From: Phytohabitans houttuyneae
GTDB taxonomy: Bacteria; Actinomycetota; Actinomycetes; Mycobacteriales; Micromonosporaceae
Direction: 5' to 3'
Assembly: GCF_011764425.1 (NCBI RefSeq)
Contig: NZ_BLPF01000002.1
Location: 346,997 to 410,996, forward strand
DNA length: 64,000 nucleotides
Below, one piece after another: positions 8,588 to 20,172 of the stretch (within the stretch, counting starts at the first letter, position 1; each line of letters begins with the position of its first letter). Under the pieces are notes generated by a model that saw only the letters and a list, made by a program, of their open reading frames with translations, searched no databases and had not been told where the DNA came from. A program made the position numbers and the translations under genes.

Positions 8588-9862
8588 ATGAGCGTGGAAG
8601 CGGCGGCATGGCGTCGGCCCGGGCCGACGGCGAAGCAGCGTCGCAACGACGTGCTCGTCGGGGTGGCGGTGGCGGCGCTGGCACAGCTCAACCTGATGCT
8701 GGCGACGAGCGCCGGCCTGCTGCCCCTGGGCGACCCGCCGAGCCGGCCGGAGCAGATCGCGTGGACGCTGGTGATCACGCTGCCGCTGGCGGTGCGCCGG
8801 CGGTGGCCGGCCGCGGTGGCGATCGTGATCTCGGTCGCTTTCATCGCGGCTCAGATCCGCCGCTCCCCGGAGCAGCAGGTCACCCAGGGTGCCCTCTCCG
8901 CCGCGATCTACACGCTCGGCGCTTGGAGCCGGGATCGGCTGCGCGCCCGGTGGGTACGGATCGCGATAATCGTCGCGATGTTCGCCTGGCTGGGGATCGC
9001 GGTCGGCCTCTCCGTGCCCGATGTGCCCGCCGACGCGTTCCCCGACGCCGCCGGTCCCCTTGAGCCGCTGCTCGCGGCCGTCGCCAGCGGGGTCCTGCTG
9101 AACGCGCTGTTCTTCGGGTTCGCCTACTTCTTCGGCGAGACCGCCTGGACCTCGGCCCGCCGCCGGCACCAGGTGGAGGTACAGGGGCAGGAGCTGCGCC
9201 GGTTGGCGGCGGAGGCCGGCGAGCGGGCGGTGATGGGGGAGCGGGTGCGCATCGCGCGCGAGCTGCACGACGTCGTCGCCCACCATGTGTCGGTGATGGG
9301 CGTGCAAGCCTCGGCCACGCGCCGGGTGATGGACCGCGACCCGGCCAAGGCGCGCACCGCGCTCGCCGCGGTCGAGCAGAGCGCCCGCACCGCCGTTGAC
9401 GAGCTGCGCCGCATGCTCAACCTGCTGCGGTCGACCGGCGCCGACGAGCGGCCGGACGGATCCGGCGTCGACCGCCTCGACGACCTGGTCGGCAACGCCC
9501 GCGACGCCGGGCTCACCGCGACGCTGGGCGTCTACGGCGACCCGGTACCGCTTCCCGACTCGCTGTCACAGGCGGCGTACCGGATCGTGCAGGAGGCGGT
9601 CACGAACACGCTCAAGCACGCGAACGCGTCCGCGATCGACGTGCGCGTCCGGTACCACGCGGCCGAGCTGGAGATCGACGTCACCGACGACGGCCGCGGC
9701 GCCCCGCCCGGCGCACCCGCCGGGCTCGGCCTCGGCCTGATCGGTATGCGGGAGCGGGTCGCCGCACACGACGGCACGCTGGAGACCCACTCCCGCTCCA
9801 GCGGCGGCTACCGGGTGCGGGTCCGCTTTCCGCTCGCCGAGTCCCAGGCGGTGGCGGTGTGA
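8588..9862 (+). CDS. NarL-family sensor histidine kinase
   Basis: 424 residues. Four or five N-terminal membrane helices up to about residue 175, then a coiled-coil linker, HisKA_3 box with His 227 in ELHDVVAHHVSVM, and a HATPase_c domain (VQEAVTNTLKHANA, then DDGRGA and GLGLIGMRERV). The stop overlaps the GTG start of the regulator at 9859 (GTGA), so kinase and regulator are translationally coupled. The ABC exporter genes that follow are plausible targets of the pair. The sensed signal is unknown. Confidence 0.92.
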   Translation: MSVEAAAWRRPGPTAKQRRNDVLVGVAVAALAQLNLMLATSAGLLPLGDPPSRPEQIAWTLVITLPLAVRRRWPAAVAIVISVAFIAAQIRRSPEQQVTQGALSAAIYTLGAWSRDRLRARWVRIAIIVAMFAWLGIAVGLSVPDVPADAFPDAAGPLEPLLAAVASGVLLNALFFGFAYFFGETAWTSARRRHQVEVQGQELRRLAAEAGERAVMGERVRIARELHDVVAHHVSVMGVQASATRRVMDRDPAKARTALAAVEQSARTAVDELRRMLNLLRSTGADERPDGSGVDRLDDLVGNARDAGLTATLGVYGDPVPLPDSLSQAAYRIVQEAVTNTLKHANASAIDVRVRYHAAELEIDVTDDGRGAPPGAPAGLGLGLIGMRERVAAHDGTLETHSRSSGGYRVRVRFPLAESQAVAV

Positions 9863-10515
9863 TCCGGGTGCTGGTGGCCGACGACCACCACCTCGTGCGG
9901 ACAGGCTTCCGGGTCATCCTCGAGACCGAGGAGGACATCGAGGTGATCGGTGAGGCATCCGACGGGGTACGGGCCGTCGACCTCGCCACCAGCGCCCGTC
10001 CCGACGTGGTGCTGATGGATGTGGAGATGCCGGGCATCGACGGGCTCGAAGCGACTCGCCGTATCGTCGCCGCCGACACCGGCCCCGCGGTGCTGATCCT
10101 CACCACGTTCGACCGCGACGACTACCTCTTCGCCGCGCTGGAGGCCGGGGCCAGCGGCTTCCTGCTGAAGAACGGCACTCCGGAGGCCCTCATCGACGCC
10201 GTGCGCGTGGTCGCGCGCGGCGACGCGCTGCTGGCGCCCGAGATCACCCGCCGGGTCATCGCGACGTTCACCAGGCCGGGCATGGCCGCCCGGACCGACG
10301 GTAGGCGGCTGTCCGAGCTGACCCCGCGCGAGCACGAGGTGCTGGTACTGCTGGCCGGCGGCGCGTCCAACGCCGAGATCGCCGCCGCGCTCCAGCTCGG
10401 CGAGTCCACCGTCAAGACCCACGTCAGCCGGGTGCTCACCAAGCTGAGCCTGCGAGACCGCACCCAGGCCGTCGTGTTCGCGTACGAGCACGGGGTGGTT
10501 ACGCCGCGCGGCTGA
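9859..10515 (+). CDS. NarL/LuxR-type response regulator
   Basis: 218 residues. Receiver domain with DD at 8-9, phospho-Asp 54 (LMDVEMPG) and Lys in FLLKNG; LuxR-type helix-turn-helix in the C-terminal 65 residues (LTPREHEVLVLLAGGASNAEI, STVKTHVSRVLTKL). The GTG start overlaps the kinase stop, so it is the cognate regulator of the kinase at 8588. It is followed after 80 bp by an ABC exporter operon that it may control. Confidence 0.93.
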   Translation: MIRVLVADDHHLVRTGFRVILETEEDIEVIGEASDGVRAVDLATSARPDVVLMDVEMPGIDGLEATRRIVAADTGPAVLILTTFDRDDYLFAALEAGASGFLLKNGTPEALIDAVRVVARGDALLAPEITRRVIATFTRPGMAARTDGRRLSELTPREHEVLVLLAGGASNAEIAAALQLGESTVKTHVSRVLTKLSLRDRTQAVVFAYEHGVVTPRG

Positions 10516-10596
10516 CCCGGGTCCGTCGCGCGGGGGACCCCGACGATCGATCCAGCGTCGGACGCGCCGGCCCGCGGGCCTGCATAGCGTCGAGGC

Positions 10597-11490
10597 ATGA
10601 CACAGTTGCTGCGTCTCGACGGGCTGAACCGGGCCTTCGGCGAGCGGCAGGCCCTCAAAGACGTCACGTTCGACGTGGCGCCGGGACGGCTGACCGGATT
10701 TGTCGGCGCCAACGGCGCTGGCAAGACCACCACCATGCGGATCGTCCTCGGGGTGCTCGCCGCCGATTCCGGCACGGTGACCTGGGGCGGCGCCCCGCTC
10801 ACCAAGGCCGACCGGCGGCACTTCGGCTACATGCCGGAGGAGCGCGGCCTCTACCCCAAGATGACCGTCCGGGAGCAGCTGACGTACCTCGGCCGGCTGC
10901 ACGGCCTCGCCGCCGGCGCGGTCGCGCGGAACATGGCCGGCCTGCTCGACCGGCTCGGGATCGGCGAGCGGGCCGACGAGCAACTGGAGAAGCTGTCGCT
11001 GGGCAACCAGCAGCGGGCCCAGATCGCGGCCGCTCTGGTGCACGAGCCGGAACTGCTGGTACTCGACGAGCCGTTCTCCGGCCTGGACCCGATCGCCGTG
11101 GACACCGTCGTGACCGTGCTGCGCGAGCAGACCGCCCGCGGTGTGCCGGTGCTGTTCTCCAGCCACCAGCTGGACGTGGTCGAGCGGCTCTGCGACGACC
11201 TCGTCATCATCGGCGACGGCGCCATCATCGCCGCCGGCCGCCGTGACGAGATCCGCGCCGCGTACGCCCTGCCCAGGTACGAGATCCGGGTCGACGGCGA
11301 CGCCGGTTGGCTGCGCGACCAGCCCGGCGTGACCATGGTCGACCTCGACGGGCCGTACGCGGTGTTCGACCTTGCCGCCGGGGTCGAGGACCAGTCCGTG
11401 TTGAAGGCGGCGCTCGCGCGTGGAGCGGTGCGCGCGTTCGCCCCCGTCGCGCCGTCGCTGGCCGAGATCTTCCGGGAGGTCGCACGATGA
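10597..11490 (+). CDS. ABC transporter ATP-binding protein, NatA-like
   Basis: 297 residues. Walker A GANGAGKTT near residues 35-43, signature LSLGNQQR (a degenerate LSGGQ), Walker B LLVLDEPF, and a C-terminal DUF4162-like extension of about 80 residues typical of the NatA group. It powers the permease encoded next, whose ATG overlaps its stop (ATGA). Members of this group export sodium, antibiotics or peptides; substrate here is not evident. Likely controlled by the two-component pair just upstream. Confidence 0.92.
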   Translation: MTQLLRLDGLNRAFGERQALKDVTFDVAPGRLTGFVGANGAGKTTTMRIVLGVLAADSGTVTWGGAPLTKADRRHFGYMPEERGLYPKMTVREQLTYLGRLHGLAAGAVARNMAGLLDRLGIGERADEQLEKLSLGNQQRAQIAAALVHEPELLVLDEPFSGLDPIAVDTVVTVLREQTARGVPVLFSSHQLDVVERLCDDLVIIGDGAIIAAGRRDEIRAAYALPRYEIRVDGDAGWLRDQPGVTMVDLDGPYAVFDLAAGVEDQSVLKAALARGAVRAFAPVAPSLAEIFREVAR

Positions 11491-12566
11491 CCACGTTCGA
11501 CATCGTCCGCCTTGTCGCCGCCCGGGAGATCCGGGTCAAGCTGCGTGACAAGACGTTCCTCGTGAGCACTGCCATCTTCCTGCTCGTCGTGGTCGCCTCG
11601 ACGGTGCTGCCCGGGTTCTTCGGAGAGGGCGGCCCCTCGTCGGTGGCCGCCACCCCCGGCCCGGCCGCCACCGCGTTGGCCAGCGCCGGCCTCGACGTCC
11701 GTACCGTCGCCGACGACGCCTCGGCCGAGCGGCTCGTCCGCGAGGGCGACGTCGACGCGGCCGTGGTCGCCGGCCCGCGCGTGCTGGCCATGGAGGACGC
11801 GCCCTCCGACGTCGTGGAGGCGCTCAGCGCGCAGCCACCCGTCCAGTTGCTCGAGCCGAGCACCGTCAACGAGACGGTCGCGTTCCTGGTCCCGTACGCG
11901 TTCGCGTTCGTCTTCTTCATCACCTCACTGACCTTCGGGCTGCAGATCGCCCAGAGCGTCACCGAGGAGAAGCAGACCCGTGTGGTGGAGATCCTGGTCG
12001 CGACGATCCCGGTGCGCGCGCTGCTGGCCGGCAAGGTCGTCGGCGGCGCGGTGCTCGCTTTCGGGCAGATCGCGCTGATCACGGTGGTGGGCGTCGTCGG
12101 CGCCTGGCTGGGCGGCGCGCCGGGCGACGTACTGTCGCTGCTCGGCCCGGCGATCGCGTGGTTCATCCCGTTCTTCGTCGTCGGCTTCGTGATGCTGGCG
12201 GCCCTGTGGGCGGCCGTCGGCGCGCTGGTCAACCGCCAGGAGGACATCGCCGGAGCGTCGATGCCCATCCAGATAGCGATGATGCTGCCGTTCTTCGCGG
12301 TGATCGTCCTGCAGGACAACCCGGTGGCGATCAAAATTCTGTCGTACCTGCCGGTGTCCTCACCGACGGCGATGCCCTCCCGGCTGTTCGACGGGCAGGC
12401 CGCGGGGTGGGAGCCGCTGCTGTCCCTCGCGATCCTGGCTCTGACCTCGGCGGCGATGGTGGTCGTCGGCGCCCGGATCTACGAGGGCTCGCTGCTGCGC
12501 ACCAACGGTCGCACCAAGATGGCGGCCGCCTGGCGGGACCGCGAGGCGGCCCGGCTGGCCGGCTGA
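11487..12566 (+). CDS. ABC-2 type permease, NatB-like
   Basis: 359 residues. First membrane helix near residues 22-42 (after [12 protein letters not shown]), an extracytoplasmic domain of about 110 residues, then five or six C-terminal helices with the [11 protein letters not shown] cytoplasmic coupling segment that marks the NatB/ABC2_membrane_3 family. The ATG at 11487 overlaps the ATPase stop, which fixes the start; the longer open frame upstream lies in another frame of the ATPase gene. Forms the membrane part of the exporter. Confidence 0.9.
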   Translation: MTTFDIVRLVAAREIRVKLRDKTFLVSTAIFLLVVVASTVLPGFFGEGGPSSVAATPGPAATALASAGLDVRTVADDASAERLVREGDVDAAVVAGPRVLAMEDAPSDVVEALSAQPPVQLLEPSTVNETVAFLVPYAFAFVFFITSLTFGLQIAQSVTEEKQTRVVEILVATIPVRALLAGKVVGGAVLAFGQIALITVVGVVGAWLGGAPGDVLSLLGPAIAWFIPFFVVGFVMLAALWAAVGALVNRQEDIAGASMPIQIAMMLPFFAVIVLQDNPVAIKILSYLPVSSPTAMPSRLFDGQAAGWEPLLSLAILALTSAAMVVVGARIYEGSLLRTNGRTKMAAAWRDREAARLAG

Positions 12567-12670
12567 CCGCTTCTTTGGAGCGTAGAGATACGTGCGGACT
12601 ACCAGAACCGAAACATTTGCCCGGGAGGCTGTCTGTTAGACGGACGCTGACAGCCGAGAGGTGGGACCAC

Positions 12671-13429
12671 GTGGAGATCCTGGTACTGACCGCCGAGACC
12701 GGCGGTGAGCAGGCGAGCCGGGTGCTCCCCGCACTCGAACTGCTGCCGCACTCGGTGCGCTACGCCGGTCACGACGCATCGGCGCTGGACGCCGGCCCCT
12801 ATCCGCATGTCGTGCTGGTCGACGCGCGGCGGTCGCTGGCCGATGCGCGCGACGCCTGCCGGGTGCTCCGGGCCACCCGCGTGCGGGTGCCGCTGCTCGC
12901 CGTGGTGCAGGAGGCCGGCCTGGCCGCCGTCTCCGCGGACTGGGGAATCGACGACGTGGTGCTTTCCACCGCCGGCCCGGCCGAGGTCGAGGCGCGGCTG
13001 CGGCTGCTCGTAGACCGGGCGACGGGCCGGCCGGACGCCACCGCCCACGGGCTCATCAGCAGCGGTGACCTCGCCATCAATCCCGAGACCTACGCCGCGA
13101 AGCTCAAGGGGCGGCCGCTCGACCTGACATACAAAGAGTTCGAGCTGTTGAAGTTTCTCGCGCAGCATCCGGGTCGGGTGTTCACCCGAGACCAGTTGCT
13201 GCGCGAGGTGTGGGGCTACGACTACTTCGGCGGCCACCGCACGGTCGACGTGCACGTGCGGCGGCTGCGCGCGAAGCTCGGCACCGAGTACGAGTCGATG
13301 ATCGGTACGGTGCGCCAGGTCGGGTACAAGCTGGTGCTCCCACCGTCGGCCGACGCACAGGCAGTCATCGACGACCTGGAAGCCGCCTGGCAGATGGCGA
13401 CGCACGTCGATGGCGCGACTATGGGTTGA
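12671..13429 (+). CDS. GlnR-like OmpR-family transcriptional regulator
   Basis: 252 residues from GTG 12671, with GAGAGG upstream. The receiver-like domain keeps the GlnR hallmarks: LPALELLPH near the start, VVLVDARR with the homodimer Asp, and [10 protein letters not shown] with [13 protein letters not shown]. The C-terminal winged helix ([29 protein letters not shown]) is nearly consensus. GlnR orthologues bind as phosphorylation-independent dimers and govern nitrogen genes in actinomycetes. This may be the main GlnR or a paralogue; the N-terminus is more divergent than I would expect for the main copy. A nitrate assimilation operon with a GlnR-like box lies 15 kb downstream. Confidence 0.85.
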   Translation: MEILVLTAETGGEQASRVLPALELLPHSVRYAGHDASALDAGPYPHVVLVDARRSLADARDACRVLRATRVRVPLLAVVQEAGLAAVSADWGIDDVVLSTAGPAEVEARLRLLVDRATGRPDATAHGLISSGDLAINPETYAAKLKGRPLDLTYKEFELLKFLAQHPGRVFTRDQLLREVWGYDYFGGHRTVDVHVRRLRAKLGTEYESMIGTVRQVGYKLVLPPSADAQAVIDDLEAAWQMATHVDGATMG

Positions 13430-13477
13430 CGGCGATGCCGCCCCACTCTGAGGCCATCGTTGCGCACTCATGGCGCA

Positions 13478-13513
13478 GGCCGTGCGCGGTGAACGGGTTC
13501 GCCACGCACGGCC
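13478..13513. terminator. Bidirectional terminator hairpin
   Basis: A long imperfect hairpin: GGCCGTGCG pairs with CGCACGGCC, followed after one mismatch by GGTGAAC with GTTCGCC (one G-T pair) and a two-base loop. It lies between the convergent GlnR-like and xylanase genes. Confidence 0.75.
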
Positions 13514-13540
13514 GACGGCGGATAGCCAGGCTCAGGGCAC

Positions 13541-15183
<1,643 letters not shown>

Positions 15184-15498
15184 CTACGGGCGCTCCCACT
15201 CCAGGCGGACCAGGACGGATGCCTCACCGGTGGCTTTGGCCAGGATGCTCGTCAAGCCGCTGGTCTCGACCGCCAGCTTGAGTCCAAACTCGACGCCGTA
15301 GCGGCGCGGCGGGTCCGGCAGGGCGTTCTTCAGCGTCTCGGACATGAACTGGCTGATCCGCACGATGTCGCCGCGGACGTCCTCCAGGCTGAGCCGCCGG
15401 CTGCCCGCGTCGCCGCCGGCCGAAGGGGTCGTGACCTCGGCGCGGATGGTGGAGCCGTCCGGAAGCTCGATAGGGACAATCCTGGTGAACTCCGGCAT
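15184..15498 (-). CDS. Trypco1-type small protein (trypsin-co-occurring domain)
   Basis: 104 residues, compact beta-rich protein beginning MPEFTRIVPIELPDG, with a central helix (SLEDVRGDIVRISQFM) and a C-terminal strand pattern (VLVRLEWE). The layout matches my memory of the trypsin-co-occurring domain 1 / CU044_2847 family, which is repeatedly encoded next to trypsin-NACHT proteins in predicted NTP-dependent conflict systems. Here it lies divergently, 98 bp from exactly such a gene, which supports the call. It may be a regulator, substrate or effector of the protease; this is not established. No membrane segment or signal peptide. Confidence 0.72.
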   Translation of the reverse strand: MPEFTRIVPIELPDGSTIRAEVTTPSAGGDAGSRRLSLEDVRGDIVRISQFMSETLKNALPDPPRRYGVEFGLKLAVETSGLTSILAKATGEASVLVRLEWERP

Positions 15499-15596
15499 GT
15501 GCCCCTACTTCGCTTCGGTCCGATGGCTGCCTGGACTATCGCACGCCCCCGCGCGGTCGGAGAAGATGTGGCTCGTACAAGGGGGGAATCCGGTCG

Positions 15597-18500
15597 ATGG
15601 CTCTGCAGGTGTCCTCAATGGCCGACGTGGTACGCGCGTCGTCCGTGTCGTTGTGGGACGGCGAGCAGTTCCTGGGCAGCGGGTTCTTTGTGGAGCCTCA
15701 TCTGGTGGTGACCTGCGCGCACGTCGTGTGGCGGCGCCCCGACCGCATCGCCGTGCGGTGGCGCGAGCACCTGCTCGACGGCGACGTGGTGGTGCGCCAC
15801 CCGCCCGAACACGGCGGTGGAGACTACTACGCCCACCCGGATGTCGCGTTCGTGCGGGTCGCCGCCGCGCCGGACCATCCTGTCGCGCGGTTGGCCAGCG
15901 ACGTCAGCGTTCCGCCGGAGCTGCTGGCGTACGGGTTCAGCGCCGCCACGCCGGACGCCGGGGTCGCGCCGGACACGCTGCGGCTGACGGTCGTCGGCCG
16001 CAGCGGGCAGTTCCTGCGGCTCAAGGACGACGAGATCGTCGACGGCATGAGCGGGTCGCCGGCGCTCGATCCGCGTACCGGCCTCGTGTACGGCCTGGTC
16101 AAGGCCTCGCGCGACTACGGCGGTCCGCGCGGCGGGTGGATCGTGCAGGCGACGGACGTCGCGCTCGTGCGCAGCAGCCACGCGGCCGTCCTCGGGCCGC
16201 CGGCCGATCCGACCCATCCGCGGCTGCGGCCGGCACCCGGCAGTGCCCTGCACGACCTGCTCGTGGCCCAGCGCCGCGCGGCCGAGCGGCTGCCGTACCG
16301 GCTCGTCGACGGCCCCGCCCCACCACTGTCCACGATCTACGTGCGGCAGCGCGCGGCGCCACGCTACGCCGGCCCGCGCTCGGACGTGCCGGTCCGCTCG
16401 GTGTCCGAGGTGCTGCGGCGGCACCGGCACACGCTCGTGGTCGGCGGGCCGGGTGCCGGCAAGTCGGCACTGGTACAGCACATCGTCGCGGAGACCGCCG
16501 GATGGTGGCTGGACGGCGGCGGCGAGGCGGCTGCGCCGTACGGCCCGGCGCTCACCCTGCGGGTGCCGGCCACCGCGATGTTGGGCCGGCGCCCGTGGCT
16601 GGAGCTGCTCGCCGGGGCCGTGGAGCGGGACCTGTCCGACTATCTCGACCGGGGCGTCGACCCGCAGACCCTCGACCCCGCGGCGACGCCCGGCATCGAG
16701 TGGCTGCTGCTGGTGGACGGCCTGGACGAGGTGTACGACCGCGACCAGCGGCAGCGGCTCATCGACGCGCTCGGGCACCGGGTGGCGGAGTACGGCTCGG
16801 CGTGGCGGTTTCTCGTGACCAGCCGGCCGCTGTTCGGGGCGGAGCTGGCCGGCCTTGGCGCGCATCTGCCCGACCCGGCCGCCGAGCCGAGGTTCGGCGA
16901 CTACGAGCTGCGCCAGTTCGACCCGCCCGGGCTGCGGCGCTTCGCCAGGGCGTGGTTCACGGTGCGTACGCCGGAGCGCGCCGAGAACAACGCGACGACC
17001 TTCCTCGAGGAGGTCGACCACCGGCGGCTCGATCCGTTGGTACGGGTGCCGTTGCTCGCGACGATCGCCGCCGTGGTGTTCGAGGGCCACCCGGACGGGC
17101 CGCTGCCGATGAGCCGCACCGGGCTCTACGAGCGCTTCGTGGCCAACCTCGTGTATACCCGGCAGCGCCGCCAGGACCTTCGCCAGGCGCTGACCGACCA
17201 GCTGGCCGTCTACGCGCCGGGCGCGACAAGGGTCGTGGACCTGCTCTTCGACCGGACCCAGGAGTGGCTGGAGGAGGTGGCCCACCACCGGCTGGCCTCC
17301 GGCGAGGAGACCACGACCACCGCGCTCGCCCAGCGGTGGCTCGACCGGCAGCCCGGCGGCGCGCCGGAGGTACCGGAGCTGGCCCGGCACCTGCGCGCCA
17401 TGCTGCTGGGCACCGGCCTGCTGACCGTGTCCGGTGAGGACGTGCGGTTCATCCACCGGGGCTTCGCCGAGTACCTCGCCGCCGGGTACAGCGTCCGCCA
17501 CGACTGGAACGAGCGGGAGTGGCTGCGCCGGGTGCGCCGGGACGGCATCACCAACCTCGACATGTTCCGGCTGGCCCGGTGGGCCGACGCGGGCAACGAC
17601 GCGGCGCCTGTGCTGCGGCGCCTGCTGCGCGTGCGGCCGCACGCCCGGCCGCCGTTCGTGCGCCGCCCCCAGCTGCTGGACTTCGGCACGATCCTGCGGG
17701 ACGGCCTGCCACTGCCCGAGCAGTCGGTCGACGGGCTCGTCGCCGCAGGGTTCACCGCGGTGCGGCGGCTGCGCGTGGTGGACGAGAGCGCGCTGCCCGC
17801 GCTGACGTACGTCCTGCGGTGCCTGAACGCCCGGTCCGCGGGCCCGGCGAGGCTCGTCCAGCTGGCCCGCGACCGGCGGGTCGCGCCGATCAAGCGCGTG
17901 GCGGCGGCGCGGGCATTGATCATGACCGGCGCGCGGGACGATCGGCGGGCGGCCGTCGACGCGCTCCACGGCATCGTCACGAACACGCCGCCCGGGGACA
18001 CCGGTGGGCTGTGGGCGACGTACACCCTCGCTCTGGTCGGCGACGCGGATGCGCGGCGACGCGCGATCGGCCGCCTCGCCCGGGACGCCGTGGCCGAAGG
18101 CGACCCGGAAAGCCGGGTCCGGGCCACGCTCTTTCTCGCCGAGCTGGGTCACGGCGCGATCGCCGACCAGCGGCTGCTCGTCCGAGCGGTGAGCCCGAGC
18201 CTGCCACGGTCCATGCGGGTGGAAGCGGTCGAGACGCTGCGCCTGGCCGGGCCGGCGAGCGGCGGCGCACCGGTCGTCGAACGGCTGGCCGACGTGTGGC
18301 AGCAGTTTCGGGCGGCCAACCTGACCAGGGCCGGCCGGCTGGCGGCCACCGGCCAGCGGGCGGAGACGGAAACGATCGACGCCGACGACGCCAGCGGGCT
18401 CGCGGAGGGCGCCGCACGGCTCGCCGACCACGATCCTGCCGCGGCCGAACGCATCCTCGTCGCCGCGCGCGCCGAGGGCGGCCTCAGCGACGCCGTCCTG

Positions 18501-20156
18501 GCGGTCGTCGAGGAGCGCCTGACCAGGAGCGGTCACCACGCCACCGCCACGGCGATCGTGCCGGAGGCGGAAACCCTGATCGGCAACCGGCCGCCGGCGT
18601 GGGAGCACGCGGTCCGGGCGGTCGACCGCGCCGTCGCCGCCGAGGAGCGGCTGGAGGCGGCCGTCGCCCTCGCGTCGTACCGCGCGGAGCGGCAGACCGC
18701 CGAATGGTTGCAGATGGCGTGGCACACCGACCCGGCCGTCCCGATCATCCACAAAATCGAAGCCACGCTCGAGCTTGCCCGTCACCGGGGCCACTACGAC
18801 CTCGCCAACGACCTGCTCCGCACCCACGCCGGCGACCGGCGCCTGTCCCGCTGGCAACGCCTCGCCGCGCGGCTCGGGGGTGTCGCGCTCGACCTCGACG
18901 AGCTCACCGTGTACCTCAGCGGCGGCCCGCCGCTCGGCTGGCGCCATCCTTCGCTCGCGTGGATAGCCCGCCACTCCGACCCGGAGCAGCCGGTACGCCG
19001 GGCGCTGCTGCGAGGCTGGCTGCGCCACAGCGGCGAGAGCACCGACGCCCTCGCGCGGGCGGTCGCGGCCGCGTCTTCCCGCGAGGTGGCCGAGGCCCTG
19101 AGGACCGCACTGTCCGAAAAGGACGATCCAGCGCCGGTGCCGGCGGCACCCGATGAAGGGGACCTGGCGTCGGCGCGGCGCGCGATGAGCGCCCGCGCCG
19201 AAAGCCTCCGGATCGTCCTGGCGGCCGGGATGCTCAACGACGACTGGGCCGACCGCTCCCTCGCGGCCAGCATCGGGGACGACGCGGCGGACCGCGCGGA
19301 CGCCGCCCTGGTCGAGGTGGTCACCGATCCCGCCGCCGCCGCGCGGCACGACCGCCGGCTGGCCCGGGCCCGCACCGCCCTCCGATGCCCGTGGTACGCC
19401 CGCCTTCTCGCCGAGATGGTGGACGTCACGGGCCCGCAGCGGGCCGCCCGGCTGGCCCTGGGCGTCGCGCTGCGCCGCGAGGCCGAGGCGTACGTGGCCG
19501 GTCGCCGCCGGCCGGTCCGACTCCCTTCGCTGCCGGCCTGGCGCGCGGCGAGGCAGACCCTGCGGCGTGACGCCACGCGCATCACGCTGGCCGTGCTCGC
19601 CGCCTATGCCACCACCTTCGCCGGCGCGGCCGCGGCCCTGCTCGGTGACGGCCTGCTCACCGTCGCGCTCGTCGCGCGCGTCGCCGAGGTACAGGCCCAG
19701 CTCGCGCTGCCGGTCCTCGTCGTGCTGGGCTGCCTGCTCGTCCGACCGGCCCGCTCGCTCGCCGCCGAGCACCGCACCCGCCTTGTGCTGCTGGCCGCCG
19801 GTGGGCTGGCCGCCTTCATGGCCAGGCCCGAGGCCGGCACGCCGCTGCGCGTCCCCGCGTGGCCGGGCATCGAGGACGGGCTGCGCCGGCTTGACGCGTT
19901 CGTGGTGGACCACCTGCCGCTGGCGTCCAAGGATCTCGCGCTGGCCGTCACCGTCGCCGGCATCGTCACCGCCATCGCCGCCCTCAACCTGCACTTCGCG
20001 ACCAGCGCGGCCCGCCGACCCACCGCTCTCCGCACGGCCGTCCGGGCCGTGCTCCTCGCGGCCACCGCCTGGTGGGTACTCGCACTGAGCCCCAGCGACC
20101 TGTGGGCGGCGGTCAGGTCGCTCGCTTCCGTCTTCGCCTCGGCCGGCCTTCCCTGA
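15597..20156 (+). CDS. Trypsin-like protease / NACHT NTPase / repeat / membrane protein (STAND-type)
   Basis: 1519 residues. Residues 1-200: trypsin-like peptidase with His 42 (VTCAHVV), Asp 82 (HPDVAFV) and Ser 152 (DGMSGSP), so the triad is complete, and no signal peptide. Residues about 240-560: NACHT-type NTPase with Walker A GGPGAGKS at 283-290 and Walker B LLLVDGLDE near 368, then the helical domain ending in a conserved FIHRGFAEYLAA. Residues about 650-1300: alpha-helical repeat region (HEAT/ARM-like). Residues about 1325-1500: four or five membrane helices. This architecture fits STAND sensors in which repeats detect a trigger, the NTPase oligomerises and the protease is released to act. 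Divergent from a Trypco1 gene. Trigger and substrate are unknown. A GGGGGGAA ribosome site supports the start. Confidence 0.88.
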   Translation: MALQVSSMADVVRASSVSLWDGEQFLGSGFFVEPHLVVTCAHVVWRRPDRIAVRWREHLLDGDVVVRHPPEHGGGDYYAHPDVAFVRVAAAPDHPVARLASDVSVPPELLAYGFSAATPDAGVAPDTLRLTVVGRSGQFLRLKDDEIVDGMSGSPALDPRTGLVYGLVKASRDYGGPRGGWIVQATDVALVRSSHAAVLGPPADPTHPRLRPAPGSALHDLLVAQRRAAERLPYRLVDGPAPPLSTIYVRQRAAPRYAGPRSDVPVRSVSEVLRRHRHTLVVGGPGAGKSALVQHIVAETAGWWLDGGGEAAAPYGPALTLRVPATAMLGRRPWLELLAGAVERDLSDYLDRGVDPQTLDPAATPGIEWLLLVDGLDEVYDRDQRQRLIDALGHRVAEYGSAWRFLVTSRPLFGAELAGLGAHLPDPAAEPRFGDYELRQFDPPGLRRFARAWFTVRTPERAENNATTFLEEVDHRRLDPLVRVPLLATIAAVVFEGHPDGPLPMSRTGLYERFVANLVYTRQRRQDLRQALTDQLAVYAPGATRVVDLLFDRTQEWLEEVAHHRLASGEETTTTALAQRWLDRQPGGAPEVPELARHLRAMLLGTGLLTVSGEDVRFIHRGFAEYLAAGYSVRHDWNEREWLRRVRRDGITNLDMFRLARWADAGNDAAPVLRRLLRVRPHARPPFVRRPQLLDFGTILRDGLPLPEQSVDGLVAAGFTAVRRLRVVDESALPALTYVLRCLNARSAGPARLVQLARDRRVAPIKRVAAARALIMTGARDDRRAAVDALHGIVTNTPPGDTGGLWATYTLALVGDADARRRAIGRLARDAVAEGDPESRVRATLFLAELGHGAIADQRLLVRAVSPSLPRSMRVEAVETLRLAGPASGGAPVVERLADVWQQFRAANLTRAGRLAATGQRAETETIDADDASGLAEGAARLADHDPAAAERILVAARAEGGLSDAVLAVVEERLTRSGHHATATAIVPEAETLIGNRPPAWEHAVRAVDRAVAAEERLEAAVALASYRAERQTAEWLQMAWHTDPAVPIIHKIEATLELARHRGHYDLANDLLRTHAGDRRLSRWQRLAARLGGVALDLDELTVYLSGGPPLGWRHPSLAWIARHSDPEQPVRRALLRGWLRHSGESTDALARAVAAASSREVAEALRTALSEKDDPAPVPAAPDEGDLASARRAMSARAESLRIVLAAGMLNDDWADRSLAASIGDDAADRADAALVEVVTDPAAAARHDRRLARARTALRCPWYARLLAEMVDVTGPQRAARLALGVALRREAEAYVAGRRRPVRLPSLPAWRAARQTLRRDATRITLAVLAAYATTFAGAAAALLGDGLLTVALVARVAEVQAQLALPVLVVLGCLLVRPARSLAAEHRTRLVLLAAGGLAAFMARPEAGTPLRVPAWPGIEDGLRRLDAFVVDHLPLASKDLALAVTVAGIVTAIAALNLHFATSAARRPTALRTAVRAVLLAATAWWVLALSPSDLWAAVRSLASVFASAGLP

Positions 20157-20172
20157 GCTCGCTGTCTGCTGA

